Origin: Streptomyces sp. S.PB5
GTDB taxonomy: Bacteria; Actinomycetota; Actinomycetes; Streptomycetales; Streptomycetaceae
Length of the DNA: 64,000 bases
Assembly (NCBI RefSeq): GCF_030403745.1
Contig: NZ_JAQMWP010000008.1
Span: 186,001 to 250,000 of the forward strand
Reading direction: 5' to 3'
This document shows positions 51,621 to 59,343 of the stretch, piece after piece (within the stretch, counting starts at the first letter, position 1; the number at the start of each line of letters is the position of its first letter). A program made the translations under genes and the position numbers. Under the pieces are notes generated by a model. It was not told the origin of the DNA. It ran no database searches and worked only from the letters and a program-made list of their open reading frames with translations.

Positions 51621-52232
51621 TCAGCGAACCAGACCCCACCGGAACCCGAGAGCGACGGCATGCGCCCGGTCGGACGCACCCAGCTTCTTGAACAACCGAC
51701 GGGCGTGCGTCTTGACCGTGTCCTCGGACAGGAACAGCTCCCGCCCGATCTCCGCGTTGGACCGCCCGTGGCTCATACCTTCGAGCACCTGGATCTCCCG
51801 CGCGGTGAGCGTCGGCGCCGCCCCCATCTCAGCTGACCGCAGCCGACGAGGAGCAAGCCGCCACGTCGGGTCGGCCAGCGCCTGAGTCACGGTGGCCCTC
51901 AACTCGGCCCGCGAGGCGTCCTTGTGAAGGTAGCCACGCGCCCCGGCGGCAACGGCCAGCGCCACCCCGTCGAGGTCCTCGGCCACGGTCAGCATGATGA
52001 TCCGCGCACCCGGGTCGGCCGACAGCAGCCGCCGCACGGTCTCGACGCCGCCCAGCCCGGGCATGCGTACGTCCATCAGAATCAGGTCCGAACGATCGGC
52101 ACCCCAGCGGCGGAGGACTTCCTCGCCGTTGGCCGCGGTCGTCACGCGCTCGACGCCGGGCACGGTCGCGACCGCGCGGCGGAGCGCCTCTCGGGCAAGC
52201 GGGGAGTCGTCGCAGACGAGGACGGATGTCAT
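51621..52232 (-). CDS. bldM: Atypical response regulator BldM
   Basis: A 203-residue regulator of aerial growth and sporulation, started at ATG 52232 behind GGAGGG. The receiver domain (MTSVLVCDDSPLAREALRRA..., LILMDVRMPGLGGVE, IIMLTVAEDLDG, YLHKDASRAEL) keeps the acidic pair and Asp, although BldM is known to work without classical phosphorylation. The LuxR-type helix-turn-helix is LTAREIQVLEGMSHGRSNAEIGRELFLSEDTVKTHARRLF. The sequence is as I recall BldM from S. coelicolor. It acts alone or with WhiI. It is divergent from whiD, which fits whiD being a target. Confidence 0.93.
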   Translation of the reverse strand: MTSVLVCDDSPLAREALRRAVATVPGVERVTTAANGEEVLRRWGADRSDLILMDVRMPGLGGVETVRRLLSADPGARIIMLTVAEDLDGVALAVAAGARGYLHKDASRAELRATVTQALADPTWRLAPRRLRSAEMGAAPTLTAREIQVLEGMSHGRSNAEIGRELFLSEDTVKTHARRLFKKLGASDRAHAVALGFRWGLVR

Positions 52233-52615
52233 GGCCGCCCTCCGCAGCTGATGCACGTCACCTTGAGCCTCCAGGCTGGTACGAAATCGTCACCTGTGCG
52301 GTCGACCGTCTCGGACGCCTGCCCGAGCGCTTAGTTGTTTCAACCGCCTCCGCACTCTCAACGACGGTCACTCGAAAGAGTTACGGGGCCGTGTGCCATC
52401 TTCGGCACTCTACGTGAGGGTGCGGACACGGTGCAGACATGCACGACGGACCCACAACGTTTCATCACAACCAGTGCCCCGTTTAGCCCCTTTTCTTCCC
52501 TTTTCCTGGTGTCTGAGGCTAGATTCGCAATGAGTCATATTTTCATCTCCTTAGATCGCAGATGTACGGTCGTAGCCACCGAATCCGCCACAGAACGGCA
52601 ACAAGGGGTCACGCA
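52233..52615. promoter_or_regulatory. Divergent bldM-whiD control region
   Basis: A 383 bp gene-free region, AT-richer than its surroundings near 52330-52560. It contains short dyads: GTGCC-N6-GGCAC (52393-52408), GTGCA-GACA-TGCAC (52431-52444) and ACTC-GAAA-GAGT (52370-52381). These are candidates for regulator sites such as BldM or BldM-WhiI. I could not fix the promoters. Confidence 0.6.
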
Positions 52616-52945
52616 ATGGCAGATTTCTCCCGCCTTCCCGGACCGAACGCGGACCTGTGGGACTGGCAGCTTCTGGCTGCCTGTCGCGGGGTGGACAGCT
52701 CGCTCTTCTTTCATCCGGAGGGCGAGCGAGGAGCGGCCCGGAGCGCTCGCGAGAACTCGGCCAAGGAGGTCTGCATGAGATGCCCGGTGCGCGCGCAGTG
52801 CGCGGCGCACGCGCTGGCGGTGAGAGAGCCGTACGGCGTGTGGGGCGGGCTGACCGAGGACGAGCGCGAGGAACTCATGGGGCGGGCCCGCAACCGGCTG
52901 ATGACGGCGTCATCCGTCGGCGGGCACGCGGTATCGAACAACTGA
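52616..52945 (+). CDS. whiD: WhiB-like iron-sulfur regulator WhiD
   Basis: A 109-residue Wbl protein from the ATG at 52616, behind AAGGGG; an upstream ATG would add 18 Arg-rich residues. Four Cys that ligate a 4Fe-4S cluster are present: one in ACRGVDSSLFF, then CMRCPVRAQC (three). The GVWGG turn and a basic C-terminus (RARNRLMTASS) follow, as in all Wbl proteins. WhiD is required for late stages of sporulation, probably by binding the principal sigma factor. Identified by sequence and by its place next to bldM. Confidence 0.92.
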   Translation: MADFSRLPGPNADLWDWQLLAACRGVDSSLFFHPEGERGAARSARENSAKEVCMRCPVRAQCAAHALAVREPYGVWGGLTEDEREELMGRARNRLMTASSVGGHAVSNN

Positions 52946-52960
52946 AGGAACGTTTCTTCA

Positions 52961-52990
52961 AGTAAGGGCACGCGCACGCGTGCCCTTACT
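52961..52990. terminator. Bidirectional terminator after whiD
   Basis: A perfect 14 bp inverted repeat (AGTAAGGGCACGCG and complement, two-base centre). Its last base is the first base of the LysR gene stop codon, so it may end both transcripts. Confidence 0.8.
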
Positions 52991-53892
52991 CACTTCCGCC
53001 CCGCCGCGACGGCGAGCTGGTCCAGCGTCGCCGCCACCGCCGGCACCTGGGCCAGATCCGGCAGCGTCAGCGCCACGATCTCCCGCCGCACCGCCGGTTC
53101 CAGCGTGACCGTGCGCGCACCCCGTGGCCGTACGGACTCGATCGCGAGCTGGGGCAGGACGGCGACCCCCAGGCCCGCGCCCACCAGTCCCACCACCGCC
53201 GGGTAGTCGTCGGTCGCGAAGTCGATGCGGGGAGTGAAGCCCGCGCCCTCGCACACCTCGACCAACTGCCCACGGCAGCGCGGGCAGCCGGCGATCCAGG
53301 GCTCGCGCGCGAGTTCGCCGATGGCGACGGACTCGGCGCGCGCGAGCCGGTGCCGGTCCGGCACGAGGGCCACGAGGCGGTCCCGCAGCAGGGGGCGTAC
53401 GACGAGGTCGTCCCACTCGTCGCCGCCGCCCGCCGCTCCTTCGTACCGGAAGGCGAGGGCGACATCGCAGTCCCCTTCCCGCAGCATGCCGACGGACTGC
53501 GGGGGTTCGGCCTCCTCCAGGGAGACACGGGTGCCCGGGTGGGCGGCGCGCAGCGCGGCGAGCGCGGTCGGTACGAGGGTGGAGCTGCCGCTGGGGAAGG
53601 AGACGAGGCGGACGCGGCCGGCGCGCAGGCCCGCGATGGCGGCGACCTCCTCCTCCGCCGCCGTCAGTCCGGCGAGGATCCCGGCCGCGTGCCGCACCAG
53701 TGCCTCGCCCGCCTGGGTCAGGCGCATCTCACGGCCGCTGCGGATGAGCAGCGGGGTGCCGACGGAGGTCTCCAGGGCCTTCATCTGCTGGCTCACCGCG
53801 GGCTGGGTGCAGCCCAGTTCGCGGCCGGCGGCGGAGAAGGAGCCGGTGGTGGCGACGGCGCGCAGGACGCGGAGGTGGCGGGCTTCGATCAC
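52990..53892 (-). CDS. LysR-family transcriptional regulator
   Basis: A 300-residue regulator from the GTG at 53892. The N-terminal winged helix is typical: MIEARHLRVLRAVATTGSFSAAGRELGCTQPAVSQQMKALE. A linker helix and a periplasmic-binding-like effector domain follow (VRLVSFPSGSSTLVPTALAALRAAHPG; VGLVGAGLGVAVLPQL). CPRCRG (about residue 204) has two Cys that could be redox or metal sensitive. It is divergent from the MOSC gene and probably controls it through the repeats between them. Confidence 0.9.
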   Translation of the reverse strand: MIEARHLRVLRAVATTGSFSAAGRELGCTQPAVSQQMKALETSVGTPLLIRSGREMRLTQAGEALVRHAAGILAGLTAAEEEVAAIAGLRAGRVRLVSFPSGSSTLVPTALAALRAAHPGTRVSLEEAEPPQSVGMLREGDCDVALAFRYEGAAGGGDEWDDLVVRPLLRDRLVALVPDRHRLARAESVAIGELAREPWIAGCPRCRGQLVEVCEGAGFTPRIDFATDDYPAVVGLVGAGLGVAVLPQLAIESVRPRGARTVTLEPAVRREIVALTLPDLAQVPAVAATLDQLAVAAGRK

Positions 53893-53910
53893 GGGTCGAG
53901 GATAAGCCGA

Positions 53911-53949
53911 CCTTTGATACGGCGCCCAATAATGCGTGGCGCCTTTGAT
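53911..53949. promoter_or_regulatory. Direct repeats CCTTTGAT, 31 bases apart
   Basis: CCTTTGAT occurs at 53911-53918 and 53942-53949, about three helical turns apart, between the divergent LysR and MOSC genes. They are placed as LysR sites usually are. A -10-like TACCGT (53960-53965) lies seven bases before the MOSC start. Confidence 0.5.
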
Positions 53950-53972
53950 GACGGCCCCTTACCGTGCCGTAC

Positions 53973-54659
53973 ATGAAGCTTCTCTCCGTGAACCTGGGCC
54001 GGGCGAAGGCCGTGTCGTACACCGACAACCCGGAAGGACTGACCGGGATCGACAAGCAGCCGGTGGCGGGGCCGGTGCGGGTCGCGGCGCCCGGGCCGAA
54101 GGGGATCGGCGGGAGCGGCCTCGCCGGCGACGACGTGTGCAAGCGGCAGCATCACGGCGGCGACGATCAGGCGGTCTACGCCGTGGCCCGCGAGGACCTG
54201 GACGTCTGGGAGCGCGAGCTGGGGCGGACGCTGACCAACGGCGCGTTCGGCGAGAACATCACCACGCTCGGTCTGGACGTCTCCGGGGCGCTGATCGGCG
54301 AGCGCTGGCGGATCGGGCCCGAGGTGGTGCTGGAGGTCACCAGCGCACGGATTCCGTGCGGCACCTTCCAGGGCCATATGGGCGAGCAGCGGTGGGTGAA
54401 GCGGTTCACGGCGCAGGGCGCGCCGGGGGCGTATCTGCGGGTGATCCAGCCGGGTGAGATCCGTTCCGGCGACCCGATCGAGCTCGTGCACCGGCCCGAC
54501 CACGACGTGACGGTCGCGCTGGCGTTCCGCGCGACGACCACCGAACGGGCCCTGATGCCGAGGATGTTGGCGGCGGGTGAGGCGCTGCATCCGGAGGTGC
54601 GCCAGTGGGCGCGGGAGTACCTGGAGAAGTACGGTGAGCCCGGCGGCGAAGAGGCCTGA
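53973..54659 (+). CDS. MOSC-domain protein
   Basis: A 228-residue protein from the ATG at 53973 (an ATG nine bases upstream is possible). The MOSC fold shows VCKRQHHGGDDQAVYAVAREDLDVWE, TNGAFGENITTLGLDVS and EVTSARIPCGTFQGHMG, where the Cys is the likely active-site residue. MOSC proteins transfer sulfur or bind molybdenum cofactor and often serve xenobiotic or N-hydroxylated substrates. The transcript may be leaderless. It is probably regulated by the divergent LysR protein. Confidence 0.9.
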   Translation: MKLLSVNLGRAKAVSYTDNPEGLTGIDKQPVAGPVRVAAPGPKGIGGSGLAGDDVCKRQHHGGDDQAVYAVAREDLDVWERELGRTLTNGAFGENITTLGLDVSGALIGERWRIGPEVVLEVTSARIPCGTFQGHMGEQRWVKRFTAQGAPGAYLRVIQPGEIRSGDPIELVHRPDHDVTVALAFRATTTERALMPRMLAAGEALHPEVRQWAREYLEKYGEPGGEEA

Positions 54660-54701
54660 CGGCAAGCGGACGCACTCGGTCCAGGTCATTAACCTTGCGC
54701 C

Positions 54702-55475
54702 ATGACAACGGCATTGATTACGGGATCGACCGCGGGCATCGGTGCCGCGTTCGCGCGGCGCCTAGCGGCCGACGGGCACAACCTTGTGCTCGTCGCCCGC
54801 GACACCAAGCGGCTGCGCGAGCAGGCGACCGAGCTGCACGACCGGCACGGCGTGGAGGTGGAGGTGCTCACCGCCGACCTCGCCACGGACAAGGGCATCG
54901 AGTCGGTGGCCGCACGGCTCTCCGACCGCAGGAACCCGGTCGACCTGCTGGTCAACAATGCGGGCTTCGGCAACAAAGGCCGCTATCTCGACGTGTCCAT
55001 GGCCGACGAGCTGAAGATGCTCAAGGTGCACTGCGAGGCGGTGCTCCGGCTGACGTCGGCGGCGGCCGAGGGGATGCGGGAGCGGGGGCGCGGCGGGGTC
55101 GTGAACGTGGCGTCGGTGGCGGCGTTCGTGCCGCGCGGGACGTACGGGGCGTCGAAGGCCTGGGTCGTGCAGTTCACTCAGGGGGCGGCGAAGGATCTGG
55201 CGGGGAGCGGGGTGCGGCTGATGGCGCTGTGCCCGGGGTTCGTGCGGACCGAGTTCCATGAGCGGGCCGGGATGGGGACCGACAACATCCCGGGGTGGAT
55301 GTGGCTGGACGCCGACAAGCTGGTGGCGGCGGCCCTGAACGACCTCGCGCGGGGCAAGGCGGTGTCGATTCCGGACCCGCGGTACAAGGCGCTGATGGGC
55401 GTGGTGAAGGTGGTGCCGCGGGGGCTGCTCGGCGGGATCAGCTCCCGGACGGGGCGGAAGTACGGGCCTCAGTAA
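54702..55475 (+). CDS. Short-chain dehydrogenase/reductase
   Basis: A 257-residue NAD(P)-dependent enzyme. The coenzyme motif is TALITGSTAGIGAAFARRLAADG, followed by NNAGFGNKG; the catalytic triad is Ser in NVASVAAFV, Tyr and Lys in YGASKAW. The C-terminal substrate region is short (GLLGGISSRTGRKYGPQ). The -10 box TAACCT (54690-54695) lies six bases from the ATG, so it is likely leaderless. The substrate cannot be predicted. It lies 42 bases after the MOSC gene. Confidence 0.92.
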   Translation: MTTALITGSTAGIGAAFARRLAADGHNLVLVARDTKRLREQATELHDRHGVEVEVLTADLATDKGIESVAARLSDRRNPVDLLVNNAGFGNKGRYLDVSMADELKMLKVHCEAVLRLTSAAAEGMRERGRGGVVNVASVAAFVPRGTYGASKAWVVQFTQGAAKDLAGSGVRLMALCPGFVRTEFHERAGMGTDNIPGWMWLDADKLVAAALNDLARGKAVSIPDPRYKALMGVVKVVPRGLLGGISSRTGRKYGPQ

Positions 55476-55546
55476 CCGCACCGGGATCGCACCCCGGTGG
55501 GAGAATGGTGCTGTTCAACCGGACCCAGGGGGCCGGAGGCGCCACC

Positions 55547-56254
55547 ATGACCTTCGTACAGCTCATCGACTGCAGGACCAGCCGGTTCGACGAGATGAAC
55601 CGGCTGATGGACACATGGGTCGAGCAGACCAAGGGGAAGCGGACGGCGACGCACACCACCATCGGGAAGGACCGGGGTGATGCGTCGCACTTCGTCGAGA
55701 TCGTGGAGTTCCCGTCGTACGAGGAGGCGATGCGGAACTCGAACCTTCCGGAGACCGACAAGATCTTCCGGGAGATGGTCGCCCTGTGCGACGAGATGCC
55801 GACCTTCACCGATCTCGATGTGGTGCGGGACGAGCAGCTCTACGCCACCACCTGTCGGCGGTTCTTCGAGACGCTGGCGGCGCCGGGCGAACTGCCGCCG
55901 CTCAACGACCTGCTCATCGAGGACTACCACGATCACGATCCGTCCAACGACCAGGACGTCATCGGGCTGGACGCGGTGCGCGCCGAGGTCGGGATGTGGC
56001 GGGGGGCGTTCGACTTCGGATTCACCATCCATGAGCAGATCGCCCAGGGTGACCGGGTGTGCACCCGGTGGACGTGGAACGGCACGCACAACGGGGACTT
56101 CATGGGGATCCCGGCGAGCGGCAAGCGGGTCACCATGACCGGGACCACCATTCACCGCTGCGCCACGGACGGGAAGATCGCCGAGGGCTGGTGGCAGTAC
56201 GACCGGCTCGGGCTGATGGCGCAGTTGGGTGCGCTGGACGATCTGGAGCAGTAA
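55547..56254 (+). CDS. Two-domain protein: ABM-like N-terminus and SnoaL-like ester cyclase domain
   Basis: A 235-residue protein from the ATG at 55547, behind GGAGG. The first half (FVQLIDCRTSRFDEMNRLMD, FVEIVEFPSYEEAMRNSNLP) is a dimeric alpha-beta barrel of the monooxygenase-like kind. The second half (RRFFETLAAPGELPPLNDLLIEDYHDHDPSND, RWTWNGTHNGDFMGIPASGKRVTMTGTTIHRC) matches SnoaL-like cyclase/nuclear transport factor 2-like folds. The role is unclear: it could act on polyketide-like or other small substrates. It ends at a strong terminator facing groEL. Confidence 0.85.
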   Translation: MTFVQLIDCRTSRFDEMNRLMDTWVEQTKGKRTATHTTIGKDRGDASHFVEIVEFPSYEEAMRNSNLPETDKIFREMVALCDEMPTFTDLDVVRDEQLYATTCRRFFETLAAPGELPPLNDLLIEDYHDHDPSNDQDVIGLDAVRAEVGMWRGAFDFGFTIHEQIAQGDRVCTRWTWNGTHNGDFMGIPASGKRVTMTGTTIHRCATDGKIAEGWWQYDRLGLMAQLGALDDLEQ

Positions 56255-56257
56255 GGC

Positions 56258-56296
56258 GAAGGCCCGGCACCCGTGTCTGGCGGGTGCCGGGCCTTC
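56258..56296. terminator. Terminator between the SnoaL-like gene and groEL
   Basis: A perfect 16 bp stem (GAAGGCCCGGCACCCG and complement) with a seven-base loop, between the convergent gene ends. Confidence 0.88.
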
Positions 56297-56318
56297 TGCG
56301 AGCTACGAGCTAATCAGC

Positions 56319-57944
56319 TCAGTGGGAGTGGCCGTGGCCGTGACCGGCGGCGGCCGGCTCCTCCTCTTCCTTCTTCTCGACGACCAGGGTCTCGGTCGTC
56401 AGGAGGAGGGAGGCGATGGAGGCGGCGTTCTCCAGGGCGGAGCGGGTGACCTTGACCGGGTCGATGACGCCGGCCTTGACCAGGTCGCCGTACTCGCCGG
56501 TGGCGGCGTTGAAGCCCTGGCCCTTGTCGAGCTCGGCGACCTTGGAGGTGATGACGTAGCCCTCCAGGCCGGCGTTCTCGGCGATCCAGCGCAGCGGCTC
56601 GACGACGGCCTTGCGGACGACGGCGACACCGGTGGCCTCGTCGCCGGTCTTGCCCAGGCCGCCCTCCAGCACCTTCGCGGCGTGGACGAGCGCGGAGCCA
56701 CCACCGGAGACGATGCCCTCCTCGACCGCGGCGCGGGTCGCGGAGATGGCGTCCTCCAGACGGTGCTTCTTCTCCTTCAGCTCCACCTCGGTGGCGGCGC
56801 CGACCTTGATCACGCACACGCCGCCGGCCAGCTTCGCGAGGCGCTCCTGGAGCTTCTCGCGGTCCCAGTCGGAGTCGGTGTTCTCGATCTCGGCCTTGAT
56901 CTGGGCGACGCGGCCCACGACGTCGGCGGAGTCGCCGGCGCCGTCGACGATGGTCGTGTCGTCCTTGGTGATCGTGACGCGGCGGGCGGAGCCCAGCACG
57001 TCCAGACCGGCCTGGTCGAGCTTGAGGCCGACCTCCTCGGAGATGACCGTGGCGCCGGTGAGGACCGCCATGTCCTGCAGCATCGCCTTGCGGCGGTCAC
57101 CGAAGCCGGGGGCCTTCACGGCGACGGCGTTGAAGGTGCCGCGGATCTTGTTGACGACCAGGGTCGACAGGGCCTCGCCCTCGACGTCCTCGGCGATGAT
57201 CAGCAGCGGCTTGGAGGAACCGCCCTGGATGACCTTCTCGAGGAGGGGCAGCAGGTCCTGGATCGAGGAGATCTTGCCCTGGTTGATCAGGATGTACGGG
57301 TCGTCGAGGACGGCCTCCATACGCTCCTGGTCGGTGACGAAGTACGGGGACAGGTAGCCCTTGTCGAAGGCCATGCCCTCGGTGAAGTCCAGCTCCAGAC
57401 CGAAGGTGTTGGACTCCTCGACGGTGATGACACCGTCCTTGCCGACCTTGTCCATCGCCTCGGCGATGAGCTCGCCGACCTGCTGGTCCTGGGCGGACAG
57501 CGCGGCGACGGCGGCGATGTCCGCCTTGTCGTCGATCGGGCGGGCGGTGGCCAGAAGGTCCTCCGACACGGCTGCTACGGCCGCGTCGATGCCCTTCTTC
57601 AGCAGCGCCGGGGAGGCACCCGCGGCGACGTTCTTCAGGCCCTCGCGGACCAGCGCCTGGGCGAGCACGGTGGCGGTGGTCGTACCGTCACCCGCGATGT
57701 CGTTGGTCTTGGTCGCCACCTCCTTCACCAGCTGCGCGCCGAGGTTCTCGTACGGGTCCTCGATCTCGACCTCGCGGGCGATCGTGACACCGTCGTTGGT
57801 GATGGTGGGGGCGCCGAACTTCTTGTCGATGACGACGTTGCGGCCCTTGGGGCCGATCGTCACCTTGACCGTGTCGGCAAGCTTGTTGACGCCGCGCTCG
57901 AGGGCGCGACGGGCGTCCTCGTCGAACTTCAGGATCTTCGCCAT
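56319..57944 (-). CDS. groEL: Chaperonin GroEL (GroEL1 type, His-rich tail)
   Basis: A 541-residue ATP-driven chaperonin subunit. The sequence is full length: KILKFDEDARRALERGVNKL, GDGTTTATVLAQALVREG with the ATP-binding Asp, and the apical and equatorial repeats. The C-terminus ends GHGHGHSH rather than the Gly/Met tail of most GroELs. This is the His-rich tail typical of the GroEL1 copy encoded next to groES in actinobacteria. It follows groES after 132 bases and is controlled by HrcA at the CIRCE sites upstream. Confidence 0.97.
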   Translation of the reverse strand: MAKILKFDEDARRALERGVNKLADTVKVTIGPKGRNVVIDKKFGAPTITNDGVTIAREVEIEDPYENLGAQLVKEVATKTNDIAGDGTTTATVLAQALVREGLKNVAAGASPALLKKGIDAAVAAVSEDLLATARPIDDKADIAAVAALSAQDQQVGELIAEAMDKVGKDGVITVEESNTFGLELDFTEGMAFDKGYLSPYFVTDQERMEAVLDDPYILINQGKISSIQDLLPLLEKVIQGGSSKPLLIIAEDVEGEALSTLVVNKIRGTFNAVAVKAPGFGDRRKAMLQDMAVLTGATVISEEVGLKLDQAGLDVLGSARRVTITKDDTTIVDGAGDSADVVGRVAQIKAEIENTDSDWDREKLQERLAKLAGGVCVIKVGAATEVELKEKKHRLEDAISATRAAVEEGIVSGGGSALVHAAKVLEGGLGKTGDEATGVAVVRKAVVEPLRWIAENAGLEGYVITSKVAELDKGQGFNAATGEYGDLVKAGVIDPVKVTRSALENAASIASLLLTTETLVVEKKEEEEPAAAGHGHGHSH

Positions 57945-58076
57945 GGGAGCGGTTCAGCCCTCTCGGAAAACGTGGGTGAAACGAACTGCGCCCCTGACGC
58001 CCGGATTCATGAGGTCGCGGGGGCCCGGGGCGCAGCTCAAAGCAAAAAATGTGCTTCGCTGAGGAAGCGAAGCGAA

Positions 58077-58385
58077 CTACTTCTCGATGACCGCGAGGAC
58101 GTCGCGGGACGAGAGGACGAGGTACTCCTCGCCGTTGTACTTGACCTCGGTGCCGCCGTACTTGCTGTACAGCACGATGTCGCCGACCTTCACGTCGAGC
58201 GGCAGGCGCTCGCCGTTCTCGAAGCGACCCGGACCGACGGCGAGGATGACGCCCTCCTGGGGCTTCTCCTTCGCGGTGTCCGGAATGACCAGGCCAGAGG
58301 CCGTGGTCTGCTCGGCGTCGAGCGGCTGGACCACGATGCGGTCCTCGAGCGGCTTGATGGCAACCTTGGAGCTGGCGGTCGTCAC
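58077..58385 (-). CDS. groES: Co-chaperonin GroES
   Basis: A 102-residue co-chaperonin that caps GroEL. It has the usual GroES features: IKPLEDRIVVQPLDAEQTTASGLVIPDTAKEKPQEG with the mobile loop, VGDIVLYSKYGGTEVKYNGEEYLVLSSRDVLAVIEK at the end. The ATG is behind GGGGGAGG. First gene of the operon with groEL, preceded by two CIRCE elements. Confidence 0.97.
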   Translation of the reverse strand: MTTASSKVAIKPLEDRIVVQPLDAEQTTASGLVIPDTAKEKPQEGVILAVGPGRFENGERLPLDVKVGDIVLYSKYGGTEVKYNGEEYLVLSSRDVLAVIEK

Positions 58386-58482
58386 GATCCGACCTCCCCC
58401 TTCGGAGATCTCACGGGGTTAACTGTCTGAGGTGGCGACCAGGTCGATCCGTCGTCGCGGGTGCCGGACCTGCCCGTCGCTG

Positions 58483-58509
58483 TTGGCACTCTCCAGGGGG
58501 GAGTGCCAG
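58483..58509 (-). promoter_or_regulatory. CIRCE element (HrcA operator), proximal
   Basis: TTGGCACTC-N9-GAGTGCCAG, a near-perfect CIRCE inverted repeat just downstream of the -10 box of groES. HrcA bound here would block transcription in the absence of heat stress. Confidence 0.9.
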
Positions 58510-58514
58510 AGCCG

Positions 58515-58544
58515 AGACTATGACTGTGATTAGCACTCGGTCAA
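58515..58544 (-). promoter_or_regulatory. groES promoter
   Basis: On the minus strand TTGACC (58539-58544) and TAGTCT (58515-58520) are separated by 18 bases. The -35 box lies within the distal CIRCE element, and the start lies by the proximal one. Confidence 0.75.
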
Positions 58545-58556
58545 GCGGACTGCTAA
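58530..58556 (-). promoter_or_regulatory. CIRCE element (HrcA operator), distal
   Basis: TTAGCACTC-N9-GACTGCTAA, one base short of the consensus GAGTGCTAA. It overlaps the -35 region of groES, so two HrcA sites flank the promoter. Confidence 0.88.
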
Positions 58557-58653
58557 TCCGGCGCGAGAGCCGAGCGGATCGGGTGGGGTGCCGTGAGTGC
58601 CGCCGCGCCCGGCGTCGGCGTGCCCGTTCCCGGGACTCGGTCCTCCAGCCGCC

Positions 58654-59343
58654 CTAGACGTAGTCCTCCAGCCTGCCCACCCTCAGCCCCGCCCCCCGGA
58701 TCTCCTCCAGCACCCGCTCCGTCCGCTCCACCAGCGGCAGGCCGGTCGGGTCCTGGGACGGTACGGAGACGATGTCGCCGGGACCCAGCCGCCGGGGGCC
58801 GTCGGTGTACGTCAGGGTGCCGTCGCTGTTCATCGCGGCCCGCCACAGGACCACCGCGGAGATCTGGCAGTGCGCCGCCGCCCGGAGGGTGGTGTCGTCG
58901 TACGTGCCGTGCGGCGGGCGGAAGAGGCGGGGCCGGACGCCGAAGCGGGCGTGGAGCTTCTCCTGCTGGCCGCAGATCTCGGTGCGCTGGCCGGCGTAGG
59001 GCAGGCCGCGGAGGGCGGTGTGGTCGAGGGTGTGGTTCTGGATGGAGGCGCCGACCGACTGGAGGCGCGCGAAGTGGCCGTAGCCGGGGCCGACCACGCT
59101 GTCCGTGAGAAACATGCTGACCGGGAGCCGCAGCTCACGGACCAGATCGATGAAGCGGGGGTCCTGTTCGGCGCCGTCGTCGTAGGTGAGGAAGACGACC
59201 TTGTCACCGGTGGGGACGCGGTGCACGACCGGGACCTGGACGGCTCCGGGGGCCCGCCGGGGCGGCCGGTCCGAGGGGCCTGCGGCCTGGGCGCAGCCGG
59301 TGAGGAGCACGGCGGCCAGTGCGGCCGCCAGCAGTGTCCTCAC
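58654..59343 (-). CDS. Lipoprotein polysaccharide deacetylase (NodB-like)
   Basis: A 229-residue protein with a lipobox (LLTGCAQA) and a NodB fold: FLTYDDGAEQDPRF (catalytic Asp region), SIQNHTLDHTAL (two His metal ligands), RPRLFRPPHGTYDD and the C-terminal GDIVSVPSQ. Such enzymes remove acetyl groups from glycans, most often peptidoglycan or chitin-like polymers. It overlaps the preceding paralogue by four bases (ATGA). Confidence 0.88.
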   Translation of the reverse strand: MRTLLAAALAAVLLTGCAQAAGPSDRPPRRAPGAVQVPVVHRVPTGDKVVFLTYDDGAEQDPRFIDLVRELRLPVSMFLTDSVVGPGYGHFARLQSVGASIQNHTLDHTALRGLPYAGQRTEICGQQEKLHARFGVRPRLFRPPHGTYDDTTLRAAAHCQISAVVLWRAAMNSDGTLTYTDGPRRLGPGDIVSVPSQDPTGLPLVERTERVLEEIRGAGLRVGRLEDYV

